Shown: positions 41,858-52,451, numbered from the stretch's first letter. The stretch is 64,000 bases of DNA from SIG440 sp045648175 (GCA_045648175.1 JAZRNN010000030.1:15404-79403); one strand, 5' to 3'. Made by a program: numbers and translations. Notes: generated from the letters alone by a model not told the origin.

Positions 41858-42874
41858 TTAAGGCTGAATAAAGCCTACCTTTCTGTATACCTTTGATATT
41901 GTTTTCATCGCAGTGCGGTTTGCCTGTTCGGCACCACGCTTGTAAACCGATTCAAGATAATCCTTATTTTTGATAAGGTCAGCATGTCTTTCCTGAATAG
42001 GTCTTAAAGTTTCAGCAACAGCCTCAGCAACCGCTGATTTAAAATCGCCGTAGCCCTTGCCTTCAAACTCAAGTTCAATATCATCCATAGTTTTGCCGGT
42101 AACCGCAGAGTAAATACTCATAAGGTTTTCAACGCCTTCCTTACCCTCGCCGCGTCTTACCTCAGAACCTGAGTCAGTAACCGCTCGTTTTATCTTTTTT
42201 ACCACCTTATCAATGGGGTCAAGCATAAGAATAAAGGAATTTTCATTAGGATCCGACTTTGACATCTTCTGCATTGGATCCTGAAGACTCATTATTTTTG
42301 CCCCAACCTTAGGAATATATCCTTCAGGAACTTTAAATGTGTCACTGTATGCATTGTTAAAGCGCTGTGCAAGATTGCGCGCAAGTTCAAGATGCTGTGT
42401 CTGGTCCTTTCCCACTGGAACTAAATCAGCCTGATAAAGCAGAATGTCTGCCGCCATAAGAGACGGATATGTAAAAAGACCTGCATTAATATTATTTTCG
42501 TGCTTTTTACTTTTATCCTTAAACTGTGTCATTCTTGAAAGCTCGCCCATATAGGTGTTGCAATCAAGCACCCATCCAAGCTGTGTATGTGCCGGAACAT
42601 GCGACTGAAAAAAGATTGGTTCTTTCTCAGGGTCAAGACCGCAGGCTATAAATATTGCAAGCAAATCCATACAATTTCTTCTTAGTGCCGCGGGCTCCTG
42701 CCTTACGGTAATTGCATGAAGGTCAGCAATCATATAATAACATTCGTATATATCTTCCTTCTGGAGCTGAACCCAGTTGCGAAGTGCACCAACATAGTTG
42801 CCTAAAGTAAGTGCACCTGACGGCTGAATTCCGCTAAGAATTCTTTTTTTAGGCTCTGTTGTTATATTCTCCAT
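41858..42874 (-). CDS. trpS: Tryptophanyl-tRNA synthetase
   Basis: 338 residues of class Ic synthetase: the HIGH counterpart PSGALTLGNYVG (about 17-28) and KMSKSDP (about 202-208). It charges tRNA-Trp. There is no room for a T-box, since the gene lies 4 nt from the aminotransferase stop region within a long operon. Confidence 0.96.
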   Translation of the reverse strand: MENITTEPKKRILSGIQPSGALTLGNYVGALRNWVQLQKEDIYECYYMIADLHAITVRQEPAALRRNCMDLLAIFIACGLDPEKEPIFFQSHVPAHTQLGWVLDCNTYMGELSRMTQFKDKSKKHENNINAGLFTYPSLMAADILLYQADLVPVGKDQTQHLELARNLAQRFNNAYSDTFKVPEGYIPKVGAKIMSLQDPMQKMSKSDPNENSFILMLDPIDKVVKKIKRAVTDSGSEVRRGEGKEGVENLMSIYSAVTGKTMDDIELEFEGKGYGDFKSAVAEAVAETLRPIQERHADLIKNKDYLESVYKRGAEQANRTAMKTISKVYRKVGFIQP

Positions 42875-42878
42875 AATC

Positions 42879-44075
42879 TCACTCTCCTATAAACTCGTGA
42901 AGCACTTCGCCTAGAGCTTTAATTCCTTTTTCAATATCCTCCTCTGACGCTGTTGAATAATTCATACGGAAGGTACTGTATGTCGCCTTATCATCAATCA
43001 TACAGGATGTTCCGGGAACAAAAGCAACATTTTTGTCAAGAGCGCGTTTCATCAGTTCTTTGCTATCAAAACCTTCCGGCATTGTGCAGAAAAGGAACAA
43101 TCCACCCTCGGGGCAGGTATGTTCAACCGATGCCGGGAAGTATTTATCCATACAATCCATCATCAATTTGCATTTTTTGCCATAAGCTGCACGAAGCTTT
43201 GCGATATGTTCGTCTATTGAATAGCGAGTTACAAATTCATATGCTATCATCTGAGAAAGAACATTAGTATGAACATCCTCGGTCTGCTTGCAGATAATCA
43301 TTCTTTCAAGCAAGAGCTTGGGTGCAGATGTAAATCCAAGACGCATGCCGGGAGCTAAAATCTTTGAGAATGAGCCAAAGTAGATAACTCTGCCATCCTT
43401 ATCCATCGACTTAAAGGTAGGAACTTCCTCACCACTGAATCTCAGCTCACCATATGGATTATCCTCGTAAATAAGGAAATCATATTTTCCAGCAAGCTCC
43501 AGAATTTTCTTTCTCTTTTCCAGCGAGATTGTAATACCTGACGGATTCTGGAATGTTGAGATTGTATAAAGCAGTTTTACATTGGGATGTGCCTTTAAAG
43601 TTTCCTCTAATTTCTCGGTATCAATTCCATCTGAAAGAACAGGGACACCGTAAAGCTCCGCATTGAATGAACGGAAACAGTTAAGACCGCCAATAAAGCT
43701 GGGCTCTTCACAGATTATACCATCACCCGGGTTAATAAGCGATTTTGTGGCAAGATCAATACCCTGCTGACCGCCGCTTACAATGATTACATCGTCGTCA
43801 TCCGTAATAATGCCTTGATTTACCAGACGTGCCTTGGTCCAGTCTCTGAGTGGTGCATAACCCTCGGTTACACCATACTGAAGTGCCACGTTTCCCTGAT
43901 TTTCAAGAATTTCTTTTGCAATCTCTGCAAACTCCTTCTTAGGGAAGAGGTTTGGGTCAGGAGCACCGCCTGCAAAGCTGATTATACCGGGTTTTGCAAG
44001 TAGCTTAAAAATTTCACGGATTGCCGATGCTTCAAGATGCTTTACCCTATCCGAAAATTTTGTTGTTATATCCAT
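42879..44075 (-). CDS. PLP-dependent aminotransferase, class I/II
   Basis: 398 residues of fold type I aminotransferase resembling the 2-aminoadipate/LysN and MocR-type group without a DNA-binding domain. Visible are SFAGGAPDPNLFP, SGGQQGIDLA, the cofactor region YEDNPYGELRF and the PLP lysine in YFGSFSKILAPGMRLGF, plus the C-terminal FRMNYS with the carboxylate-binding Arg. Substrate not determinable; branched-chain, aromatic or aminoadipate substrates are all possible. The start at 44075 (MDITTKFSDR) has AAGGA 10 nt upstream. It follows gltX by 12 nt. Confidence 0.88.
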   Translation of the reverse strand: MDITTKFSDRVKHLEASAIREIFKLLAKPGIISFAGGAPDPNLFPKKEFAEIAKEILENQGNVALQYGVTEGYAPLRDWTKARLVNQGIITDDDDVIIVSGGQQGIDLATKSLINPGDGIICEEPSFIGGLNCFRSFNAELYGVPVLSDGIDTEKLEETLKAHPNVKLLYTISTFQNPSGITISLEKRKKILELAGKYDFLIYEDNPYGELRFSGEEVPTFKSMDKDGRVIYFGSFSKILAPGMRLGFTSAPKLLLERMIICKQTEDVHTNVLSQMIAYEFVTRYSIDEHIAKLRAAYGKKCKLMMDCMDKYFPASVEHTCPEGGLFLFCTMPEGFDSKELMKRALDKNVAFVPGTSCMIDDKATYSTFRMNYSTASEEDIEKGIKALGEVLHEFIGE

Positions 44076-44087
44076 TTTTATCATTCC

Positions 44088-45542
44088 TTACTTTGATAAT
44101 TTTTCAATTCCGATTTTAATACGGTTGATGGTTTCGTCCTTACCAAGGATATACGCAAGCTCTACGCCACCACCCGGTGTAAATGCCTTGCCTGATACCG
44201 CAACACGAACAGGCCACAAAATTCTGCCATTTTTAAGTTCAAGTTTTTCCACCAGTGCAATCAGTTCATCGTGGATATTTTCTTTTGTCCAATCTTCTAT
44301 CCCTTCAATTACGGGAAGAACAGCCTGAAGAGCCTCCAAAGAGTTTTCAGGATTGGTTTTCATCTTTTTGTGTGTGTAAAGCTCGTTATCGTATTCAGGC
44401 AACTTATCAAAGAAATCAACCTGCTCGGGAATATCCGAGAGCTTTTCACATCTTGGCTGCAGAAGTTCAGAGACCTCTTTTAAATCAATCTTGGGATTTG
44501 TGATAACACCATCATAATAGGGAAGTGCCATTTCGTGGAACTTTTCAGGTGTCAATTCTCTGATGTATTCGCCGTTGAGCCAAGCCAGCTTCTTTTCGTC
44601 AAAAATTGCAGGAGACTTGCTTATACCCTTAACGTCAAAAGCCTCTATAAGTTCCTCGATTGTAAACTTTTCTCTTTCGTCGCCGGGTGCCCAACCAAGA
44701 AGAGCAATGTAGTTGACAATTGCCTCCTTAAGATAACCCTTTGCAATAAAATCTTCATAAGATGCATCACCGTGACGCTTTGACAACTTGTTGTTTGCAT
44801 CCTTCATAACCGGTGATACGTGAACATACTTTGGAATTTCCCAACCAAACGCCTCATACAAAAGATTGTATTTGGGTGTTGATGAAAGATACTCACTGCC
44901 ACGAATAATATGTGAAATCTGCATCAGGTGATCATCAATTACGTTTGCAAAGTTATATGTGGGAAGACCATCAGCCTTAAGCAAAACATTATCATCAAGA
45001 ATTGCATTTTCAACTGAAATTTCACCAAAAACTTCGTCATGGAATGTGGTTTTGCCATACTTAGGCATCTTCTGGCGGATTACATAAGGTACTCCTGCCT
45101 TCAGCTTTTCTTCAATTTCTTCCTTTGATAATTTACTGCAAAGACCATCATACTTAGTGGGAACCTTCATAACAGTCTGCTGCTGACGCAAATCTTCTAA
45201 TCTCTCCTTATCACAGAAGCAATAGTATGCGTGACCAAGCTCTACCAATTTTTCGGCATATTCTTTATATATACCTCTTCTTTCGCTCTGGATATAAGGT
45301 CCAAAACCGCCGTCTTTATCAGGACCTTCATCGTGGATAAGTCCTGTATCTGCCATAGTTCTGTATATAACATCAACCGCACCCTCGACATATCTTTCCT
45401 GGTCGGTATCCTCAATTCTAAGGATAAACTTTCCGTCATTGGCTTTTGCCAGAAGATATGCATAAAGGGCAGTTCTTAGGTTTCCTATGTGCATATAACC
45501 TGTGGGACTTGGTGCAAATCTTGTTCTTACTTCATTACTCAT
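44088..45542 (-). CDS. gltX: Glutamyl-tRNA synthetase
   Basis: 484 residues of class Ib: FAPSPTGYMHIGNLRTA with the HIGH motif at 18-21, and KLSKRHGD as the KMSKS counterpart at about 253. Bacterial length is normal. It may also charge tRNA-Gln in organisms using the GatCAB route; the discriminating status cannot be told by eye. It sits 15 nt downstream of hpt in the long operon. Confidence 0.96.
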   Translation of the reverse strand: MSNEVRTRFAPSPTGYMHIGNLRTALYAYLLAKANDGKFILRIEDTDQERYVEGAVDVIYRTMADTGLIHDEGPDKDGGFGPYIQSERRGIYKEYAEKLVELGHAYYCFCDKERLEDLRQQQTVMKVPTKYDGLCSKLSKEEIEEKLKAGVPYVIRQKMPKYGKTTFHDEVFGEISVENAILDDNVLLKADGLPTYNFANVIDDHLMQISHIIRGSEYLSSTPKYNLLYEAFGWEIPKYVHVSPVMKDANNKLSKRHGDASYEDFIAKGYLKEAIVNYIALLGWAPGDEREKFTIEELIEAFDVKGISKSPAIFDEKKLAWLNGEYIRELTPEKFHEMALPYYDGVITNPKIDLKEVSELLQPRCEKLSDIPEQVDFFDKLPEYDNELYTHKKMKTNPENSLEALQAVLPVIEGIEDWTKENIHDELIALVEKLELKNGRILWPVRVAVSGKAFTPGGGVELAYILGKDETINRIKIGIEKLSK

Positions 45543-45557
45543 TGTTTTCTCCTCCGT

Positions 45558-46085
45558 TTATTGTTCTATGTATCCGATATACGGTAAATTTCTGTATTTT
45601 TCAGCGTAATCAAGGCCATAGCCTATTACAAACTTATCGGGAATTTCAAAGCCCAGATAATCTATTTTAACCTCACAAACTCTTCTGTCGGGCTTGCTGA
45701 GGCAGGAACAAAGTTCCAATGTTTTAGGCTCACGTTCGCCAAGAATCTTTAATACCTCGCGCATTGTGTATCCGCTGTCGATTATGTCTTCAACCAACAG
45801 GACATTTTCGCCCTTGATATCCGTTTCGATATCCTTGGTGATTTTTACATTCCCCGTACTCTCTGTGCCCGTGCCATAGCTTGACGCTTTAAGGAAGTAT
45901 ACCTCGGTATCAAGCGTAATCTTTTTCAGCAAATCACTCATAAACATAAACGCCCCCTTAAGAACGCCTACAACTATCAGCTTTTCGCCCTTATATTTTT
46001 TATTGATTTCATCCGCAATTTCTGACACTTTTTTGTCAAGAGTCTGTTCATCTATCAATACTTTGTGACTATTCAACAGTTCCAT
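45558..46085 (-). CDS. hpt: Hypoxanthine phosphoribosyltransferase
   Basis: 175 residues of type I PRTase with the PRPP loop VLLVEDIIDSGYTM at about 99-112 and LKGAFMFMSDL near residue 45, both characteristic of HPRT. It salvages hypoxanthine and guanine. The tilS-hpt arrangement is conserved in Firmicutes, and here the genes overlap by 17 nt. Confidence 0.95.
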   Translation of the reverse strand: MELLNSHKVLIDEQTLDKKVSEIADEINKKYKGEKLIVVGVLKGAFMFMSDLLKKITLDTEVYFLKASSYGTGTESTGNVKITKDIETDIKGENVLLVEDIIDSGYTMREVLKILGEREPKTLELCSCLSKPDRRVCEVKIDYLGFEIPDKFVIGYGLDYAEKYRNLPYIGYIEQ

Positions 46086-47484
46086 ATTCTATCACCAAAG
46101 CCCTCTCTGTTTCATTTGTAACTTTATATTTTTCACTCACACGACTGCCCACAATTGCAAGAACCTCTGTCCCCGTACACAGCAGGGGAATTTTGTCACG
46201 GTCTTTTTGCGGAATTTTTTCGTCTATGAGTATATTTTTTATTTTCTTAGTTTTTCCGTCGGGGAACCACACAATGCGGTCACCGCTTCGACGGTTTCTT
46301 AAAAACAAAGGTTGTCCTTCAATTAAATCATAACTGATTGCAGTTTCATTAATTTTACACTTATAATCCTTTGCATTTTCAATTCGCAATGAGATATTCT
46401 TGTCAAGTGCTTCAACAAACACCGCCTGATGCGGTGCAATCCCGACAAAAAAGGCATCCTTCTCTTTAATAATTTCAGGAAGAACAGTTTTATCAACAAA
46501 TGATATCCATCCGTACTGAACACTTGCCACAACACCGTCGGGCAAATCAATGCTTGCCCCGGTCTGCTTTGTAATAATGTCAAAAAGGCCGTCAATATGC
46601 TTTTTTTCAAGGCGTATTCCTCTCTTCACCTCATCTGCCGCAATCTTAAGCACACGTGAGGCTATACTCCTGTCAACCATATTAAGACTTTCAATATGCA
46701 ATGCCACAGGTCCATCCCCCGGCAAAGGATTGCAAAGCCGCATATACAGACGCTTAGCATAACCATTTAAAAAATCTGCATCTTCTGACGAATTGTCCGA
46801 AAGTCGGCACAAACTTTCCTTTATGTTGGGATTAAAATTTTGCTCAATGAAGGGCAAAAGTTTGTTTCGTATTTTATTTCGGGTATAGTCATTATCTGCG
46901 TTGGTTGCATCTGTGCAAAAGCTAAGATTATTAGCTCTACAATATTCTTCAATATCAGCCCGAGGAATATCGAGAAGAGGTCTTATTATTCCATCATCTC
47001 TGACATACGCAATACCTTTTAGGCCATCTGTGCCCGTGCCGCGGATTATCCGCATAAGGACTGTTTCAGCCTTATCATCCTTGTTGTGAGCTGTTGCCGT
47101 TTTATTAATTTTGTGTTTTTGTGAAAGTTCTTTAAAAAATTCATACCGGGCAAGCCGTCCGGCTTCTTCGGTAGTCAGTTTTTTTTCGTTTGCCAATGCC
47201 GCAACATCAACCGATTTCGTAAACACCGGTATATCAAGTCTTTTGCATAAATCAACAACAAATTTTTCGTCATTGTCTGCCGCATCACCACGCAGACAAT
47301 GATTAAGGTGCGCGCAATAAATCTCAAAACCTATTGATTTTTTAATTGTATTAAGTGCGTGAAGCATACACACAGAATCTGCACCGCCTGAAACTGCCGC
47401 CAATATTCTGTCACCTTTATCTATCATCCCGTGTTTGCGGATGGTATCCATAACCTCCTGCAAAACTGAGTTAACATTACTCAC
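46069..47484 (-). CDS. tilS: tRNA(Ile)-lysidine synthetase
   Basis: 471 residues. The N-terminal PP-loop ATPase has AAVSGGADSVC (about 28-38) and the family HNKDDKAETVLMRI and GTGTDGLKGI segments; C-terminal domains contain RRSGDRIVW. It converts C34 of a tRNA-Ile anticodon to lysidine, changing codon specificity from AUG to AUA. The start is taken as GTG at 47484, which has GGAG 8 nt upstream and overlaps the dnaB stop by 8 nt; a longer frame begins at 47523. Confidence 0.94.
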   Translation of the reverse strand: MSNVNSVLQEVMDTIRKHGMIDKGDRILAAVSGGADSVCMLHALNTIKKSIGFEIYCAHLNHCLRGDAADNDEKFVVDLCKRLDIPVFTKSVDVAALANEKKLTTEEAGRLARYEFFKELSQKHKINKTATAHNKDDKAETVLMRIIRGTGTDGLKGIAYVRDDGIIRPLLDIPRADIEEYCRANNLSFCTDATNADNDYTRNKIRNKLLPFIEQNFNPNIKESLCRLSDNSSEDADFLNGYAKRLYMRLCNPLPGDGPVALHIESLNMVDRSIASRVLKIAADEVKRGIRLEKKHIDGLFDIITKQTGASIDLPDGVVASVQYGWISFVDKTVLPEIIKEKDAFFVGIAPHQAVFVEALDKNISLRIENAKDYKCKINETAISYDLIEGQPLFLRNRRSGDRIVWFPDGKTKKIKNILIDEKIPQKDRDKIPLLCTGTEVLAIVGSRVSEKYKVTNETERALVIEYGTVE

Positions 47485-48838
47485 GGTTTCCACTCCAATT
47501 AGAAAATTTAGTAAATTCACCAAGCCATGTTAAATAATCAAATCCGGTTTCACCGTTTCTGTGCTTAGCAAAGATACATTTTGTGCGGTTTGGTTCTTCT
47601 ACCTCAGGGTTATAAGCACCCTCGCGGTAAAGGAACATTACCATATCAGCATCCTGCTCGATAGCACCCGATTCACGCAAATCGCTGAGACGGGGCTCCT
47701 TAACGTCACGGCTCTCAACCGAGCGGTTGAGCTGTGAAAGTGCAATAACAGGGATATTAAGGTCATTTGCCATAATCTTAAGGCTACGCGAAATATCCGA
47801 AATTTCTTGCTGACGGTTGCCGTCACCTTTGGTTTTGCCGCCACTGATAAGCTGTATATAGTCAATAACCACAAGACCAAGATTATGCTCCATTTTCAGT
47901 TTTCTGCATCGTGAAACAATCTCTGAAGCCGTAATTGATGAAGTATCATCTATATAGATATCGGCACGGCTGAGAACATCTACCGCCTCGCCAATCTTTT
48001 CCCATTCTTCGTCTTTTATATTGCCTTTTTTAAGCGCCTCGGAACTTACCATTGCCTCGCTTGAGAGCATACGGTTTGCAATTTGTATTCCGGGCATTTC
48101 AAGATTGAATATGGCAACACAAGTACCTGTATCAATTGCTACATTCTGTGCAATATTTAAAGCAAAACTTGTTTTACCCATACCAGGACGTGCCGCAATC
48201 AGCACAAGCTCAGAGCCATGCAGACCTGCTGTACGCTTGTCTAAATCGATAAAGCCTGTGGATATACCCGTCACTTCCTCCTCGGTTTCAGAAAGCTTTG
48301 CAATCTTTTCAACACTCTGCCCTAAATATGTCCGCAAATGAACAGGCCCCTTTGAGTTTCGTCCCTGAGAAATATCTATCAGCTTTTGCTCCATCTCACC
48401 AAGAATGGAATCCGCCTCTTCGTCACCATGGTAACAGTTTTCTGCTGCCTTTTCGGAAATTCGTATGATGTTTCTAAGTAAAGACTTTTGAGCAACGATT
48501 TCGGCATAGTGCTTTATATTTCGGGTTGTAGGGACCATATTCATAGTTTCCATAACATACTCAAGTCCGCCAACCGAGTCAAAAACGCCGCGCAGTATAA
48601 GCTGTTCCTTTATGGTAACAATTTCAACTGGCTTACCTAAATTATAAAGTTCAACAATAGCCTTAAAAAGCTCCTTGTTTCTCTCGATATAAAAATCATC
48701 AGCCCTGCAAATATTAGTTGCTTCGGGAATACACTGCGAATCAAGAAGCATCGCACCTAAAACCGACTGTTCTGCTTCACGGCTGAACGGCATCGCTCTT
48801 TCAATTTCTGTGACTCTTGTTTCAAGCCTTTCTTCCAT
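47477..48838 (-). CDS. dnaB: Replicative DNA helicase DnaB
   Basis: 453 residues. N-terminal DnaB-N domain (PFSREAEQSVLGAMLLD), then the RecA-like hexameric helicase with Walker A ARPGMGKTSFAL (about 215), VVIDYIQLI (Walker B) and SQLNRSVESR. It unwinds DNA at the fork (DnaC in B. subtilis nomenclature). It follows rplI, as in most Firmicutes, with AGGAGG 8 nt before the ATG. Confidence 0.97.
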   Translation of the reverse strand: MEERLETRVTEIERAMPFSREAEQSVLGAMLLDSQCIPEATNICRADDFYIERNKELFKAIVELYNLGKPVEIVTIKEQLILRGVFDSVGGLEYVMETMNMVPTTRNIKHYAEIVAQKSLLRNIIRISEKAAENCYHGDEEADSILGEMEQKLIDISQGRNSKGPVHLRTYLGQSVEKIAKLSETEEEVTGISTGFIDLDKRTAGLHGSELVLIAARPGMGKTSFALNIAQNVAIDTGTCVAIFNLEMPGIQIANRMLSSEAMVSSEALKKGNIKDEEWEKIGEAVDVLSRADIYIDDTSSITASEIVSRCRKLKMEHNLGLVVIDYIQLISGGKTKGDGNRQQEISDISRSLKIMANDLNIPVIALSQLNRSVESRDVKEPRLSDLRESGAIEQDADMVMFLYREGAYNPEVEEPNRTKCIFAKHRNGETGFDYLTWLGEFTKFSNWSGNRE

Positions 48839-48869
48839 ATATTCCCCTCCTTTGTATATTTACAAAATT

Positions 48870-49319
48870 CTATTTCTGTTCGGTAACATTAACTTTAAAC
48901 GAACCTGTTATCTGTGGATAAAGACGCACCAAAACCTCTGTTGTTCCAAGAGTTTTTATCCCGTCTTTCAGTTCAAACTTTCTTTTGTCAATATCAATTT
49001 TATATTGTGCTTTCAGAGCCTCGGCAACATCCTTTGATGTAATTGAGCCAAACAGCTTTCCGCCGGCACCCGCCTTTGCTGAAAGGTTAACAGTTATTTC
49101 CTTCATACGCTCTGCAATATTTCTTGCCTTTTCTTCTTCAACATTTTTATGAAAAGCCGCAGCCTCGCGCTTACCTTCCAAATCGTTTAATGCCTGCTTG
49201 TTTGCCTCAATAGCAAGACCCTTTGGCAATAGGAAATTTCTTGCATATCCATCGCTGACATTTATAAGGTCGCCCTTCTTTCCCTGTCCCTTTACGTCCT
49301 GAGTAAGTATAACTTTCAT
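48870..49319 (-). CDS. rplI: Ribosomal protein L9
   Basis: 149 residues: the N-terminal L9 domain with MKVILTQDVKGQGKKGD and VSDGYARNFLLPKG, the long connecting helix and the C-terminal domain with GKLFGSITSKDVAEAL. It lies between gdpP and dnaB in the conserved order, 31 nt from each. Confidence 0.98.
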   Translation of the reverse strand: MKVILTQDVKGQGKKGDLINVSDGYARNFLLPKGLAIEANKQALNDLEGKREAAAFHKNVEEEKARNIAERMKEITVNLSAKAGAGGKLFGSITSKDVAEALKAQYKIDIDKRKFELKDGIKTLGTTEVLVRLYPQITGSFKVNVTEQK

Positions 49320-49350
49320 TTATGTTCATCCTTTCTGAATTTTATCTTCT

Positions 49351-51360
49351 TTACTGGCTTAAAACATCATCAATCGCTTCCTTCAAAAGTCTGTCGGCAT
49401 CCTCTAATGCTGTATCCTCAAGCTGAGCACCTGCGATGGTTATATGCCCACCACCGCCAAGCTTTTCAAGAATTACCTGAACATTGATTGTCTCAAGCGA
49501 ACGACCGCTGATAAGGACACGACTGCCCGCTTTTGCAAGAACAAAAGATGCTTCAATTCCTGAAATATTAAGAAGTTCATCAGCCGCCTGTGCAACTGTC
49601 ACCGACATATCGGGACATTCTTCATACAAATATGAAACCGCAATATTATCTTTGTAAATCACAGCATTTCTTATGATTTCTGCCTTGGCAATATAGCTGT
49701 TTATATTAGTTTTAAAAAGTCTGCGCACGCTTACTGTATCAACTCCCATACGTCTGAGATATGATGCCGCCTCAAAGGTTCTGACACCAGCTTTAAAGGT
49801 AAAGCCCTTTGTATCCATAAATATACCGGCATAAAGTGCCTCTGCCTCCTGCTTGGTAAGACGCTCATTATCCTGAACATACTGCAGAATTTCGGTTATC
49901 ATCTCACAGGTAGACGATGCAAAAGGCTCATGATATGTGAGCACCGCATTTTCAATAAAATCCTCGCTTTTGCGGTGATGGTCAATCAGCACAACGTTTT
50001 TTGCGTGTTGCAAAAGCTCGGGGCACTCTACCATTCCGGGTCGGTGTACATCAACCACAACAACCAAGGTTTCGCGGTCAAAAATGTTAAGAGCGTGCTC
50101 GTTGCTGATAAACGCATCTTCATACTGCGAAATCTTTTTAAATTCCTGTATCAGCACTTTTGCATTGCTTGTGCTTTGTTCAACAGCGATAAAGGCGTCC
50201 TTACCGCGGCTTTTAACGCTTTTAAAAAGACCTATTGCCGCCCCAAGACTATCCATATCCGAGTTATGATGACCCATAATTATTACCTTGCTTGAATGGT
50301 CAATCAATTCACGCAAGGCATGTGCCACAACCCTTGCCTTAACCTTGGTACGTTTTTCAACTTCACGGGTTTTTGCCCCGAAAAATGTAAAGTTTACATT
50401 ATCACGAATAACCACCTGGTCACCGCCTCGGCCCAAAGCCATATCTATTGCAAGACGTGCATATTTATCATTTTCTGCAACGTCCAATCCCGCCTTACCA
50501 ACACCGATACTGAGTGTTGCAGGAATTTTATTTTCGTGATTTATGCTACGCACATCGTCAAGTACAGAAAACTTACCCTCGGTAATCTTTGCAAAATTTT
50601 TATTGCTGAAAAATACAATAAATTTGTCACGCTCATACTTTCGCAAAATGCCATTTCCTGATGCAACCCAGGCACCAACCTTTGATTCAATCTCACCAAT
50701 AAGAGTGCCGTGATTTGAATCGGGAGTTTCCTTTAAAACCTCGTCGTAGTTATCAATAATAACTATTGCTTCAATCATTTTTTCATCATCACGAAGCTTT
50801 GATGTGCGTACTTCCTCTGTTTTGTCGATGAAATATAATACTATAAGACTGCTTTGGCTTGTAGAGGTTGTATTTTTTGCAATATTTCCCCATACCTCAT
50901 AATAGTTTTCGCCTATTGTCAGGTTAATGCGGTTTTGCTCATCGGTTTCCATAAACTTTTTTATTTCCAGTTTTGGAATCAATTCCTGAACGGGCTTGCC
51001 AAAAAGTTCGTCAACACCAACAGCATTTCTGAACAAATCATTATACCAGGTTATTTGTCCATCGGTATTAGTGATAACCAAAGGTGCCGGATAATTAAGC
51101 AACGAACCACGCGAATTGTCATTAAGACAAAAGCCCAGATGCTCGGTGTAAATCAAAAACTCCTTCTGACTTTTTTGCACATGAAAAATTTCGAATGCAA
51201 TTACACCTGCAGTAATGGCAAGTTCAAAAATCGCCTCGGTTCTGCGGTTTATGGCCATAACAATTCCTAAAGCAACCAATAATGCCGCATACACCGACAA
51301 TCGTATGTATCTGCGCCGTGAATTAAAAAACACCTTTGCTGCTGTTTTTTCTGTTTTCAT
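49351..51360 (-). CDS. gdpP: Cyclic-di-AMP phosphodiesterase GdpP (YybT)
   Basis: 669 residues: two membrane helices (about 16-55), a PAS-like domain, a degenerate GGDEF domain (about 170-300) without an intact GGDEF motif, then the DHH/DHHA1 phosphodiesterase with MGHHNSDMDSLGAA, VVDVHRPG, LIDHHRKSEDF and the C-terminal GGGGH. It hydrolyses c-di-AMP to pApA, controlling potassium and wall homeostasis. It starts 19 nt after yybS. Confidence 0.95.
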   Translation of the reverse strand: MKTEKTAAKVFFNSRRRYIRLSVYAALLVALGIVMAINRRTEAIFELAITAGVIAFEIFHVQKSQKEFLIYTEHLGFCLNDNSRGSLLNYPAPLVITNTDGQITWYNDLFRNAVGVDELFGKPVQELIPKLEIKKFMETDEQNRINLTIGENYYEVWGNIAKNTTSTSQSSLIVLYFIDKTEEVRTSKLRDDEKMIEAIVIIDNYDEVLKETPDSNHGTLIGEIESKVGAWVASGNGILRKYERDKFIVFFSNKNFAKITEGKFSVLDDVRSINHENKIPATLSIGVGKAGLDVAENDKYARLAIDMALGRGGDQVVIRDNVNFTFFGAKTREVEKRTKVKARVVAHALRELIDHSSKVIIMGHHNSDMDSLGAAIGLFKSVKSRGKDAFIAVEQSTSNAKVLIQEFKKISQYEDAFISNEHALNIFDRETLVVVVDVHRPGMVECPELLQHAKNVVLIDHHRKSEDFIENAVLTYHEPFASSTCEMITEILQYVQDNERLTKQEAEALYAGIFMDTKGFTFKAGVRTFEAASYLRRMGVDTVSVRRLFKTNINSYIAKAEIIRNAVIYKDNIAVSYLYEECPDMSVTVAQAADELLNISGIEASFVLAKAGSRVLISGRSLETINVQVILEKLGGGGHITIAGAQLEDTALEDADRLLKEAIDDVLSQ

Positions 51361-51379
51361 TGGAAGTCACCTCCAAGTT

Positions 51380-52366
51380 CTATTCCCCGGCAGAGCCGAG
51401 TTTTCTGAAATCTCTTCTGCTGTCCAGAATTCCCACAATAATTAATCCCAGAATTATATACAACATAAATGCTCCGCCAAAAATAAATACTGCGGCATAT
51501 ATACCAAATCTTGCCCAGGCTGATTTTATGTTTGTCTTAAGCTTAAAATCAATTACCGAAAATCCACACGCTCCTATAATTGTATAAAGAATAAATACAA
51601 GATTTGCAAACACCGAGCCAAAAACTGTTCCAGTTCCTGAAAAAACAAAAATCAAATAACTTATAAGTGCAATTGTGCACATACTGCCTGGTGCCTTAAT
51701 CTGCGAAAAAGGTACTATCTCAATTGTTGCCAGCTTTGCCCTGTTGATAACAAAACCGCAAAGCCTCATTATAATATAACCCTCAATCATAGACATAACA
51801 ACAATAAATGAAGGCATATAAAGCCTTATCAGCTTCTCGGTTTCCTTAAGAAGCATCCCTGCAAGCTCGTCTGCGGAAATATCTTCGGCAAATACACCTG
51901 ATTCAGTCACTGTTTGCAGCATAGCCTCCATCATAGCCTTTGAACCATCCATTGCTTGTGCCAGCATTTTGTCAATGCCACCTGCCATAAACAGTTCAAT
52001 GACCATAAGTTCTGCTATCCAACCTATACAAACAGTTATACAGGTAGCAAAAAGTGCCGTAAAGAATGAATGTCTCTTCCCCAATATATATCCTGCAACC
52101 CCACCGGGCAGTACCGACATCAATATAATCGAAAATGCCGAAAGAACATCACCAGTAATCAGTATTGTTACCACAAAAACTGCAATAATTGCGGGAATTG
52201 TCACCTTAAACCCATTACGCGCTGCAAGAGCCGCAAGAGGAATACCACAGGCAAATGTACCTATTATTGAAAAGAATGGCACAAATCTTGTTGCCAGTAT
52301 AAGCACGGCTGTCAACGCAACCATCATTGCGCCTTCCCTGAGGGCCTTTGTCTTATTATTTTTCAT
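51380..52366 (-). CDS. yybS: DUF2232/YybS family membrane protein
   Basis: 328 residues with about eight hydrophobic segments; MVALTAVLILATRFVPFFS at the N-terminus and a transporter S-component-like feel, with a C-terminal stretch YIILGLIIVGILDSRRDFRK. The position upstream of gdpP and rplI is the same as yybS in Bacillus. Function not established. It is the first gene of the long minus-strand operon, transcribed from 52452-52480. Confidence 0.87.
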   Translation of the reverse strand: MKNNKTKALREGAMMVALTAVLILATRFVPFFSIIGTFACGIPLAALAARNGFKVTIPAIIAVFVVTILITGDVLSAFSIILMSVLPGGVAGYILGKRHSFFTALFATCITVCIGWIAELMVIELFMAGGIDKMLAQAMDGSKAMMEAMLQTVTESGVFAEDISADELAGMLLKETEKLIRLYMPSFIVVMSMIEGYIIMRLCGFVINRAKLATIEIVPFSQIKAPGSMCTIALISYLIFVFSGTGTVFGSVFANLVFILYTIIGACGFSVIDFKLKTNIKSAWARFGIYAAVFIFGGAFMLYIILGLIIVGILDSRRDFRKLGSAGE

Positions 52367-52451
52367 TTAATTTCACCTTTATTGTCTAATCTGATAGTAG
52401 CTATATTTTAAAAAAGCACGCTATTTGCCACATTTTACAGTATACTAAGAC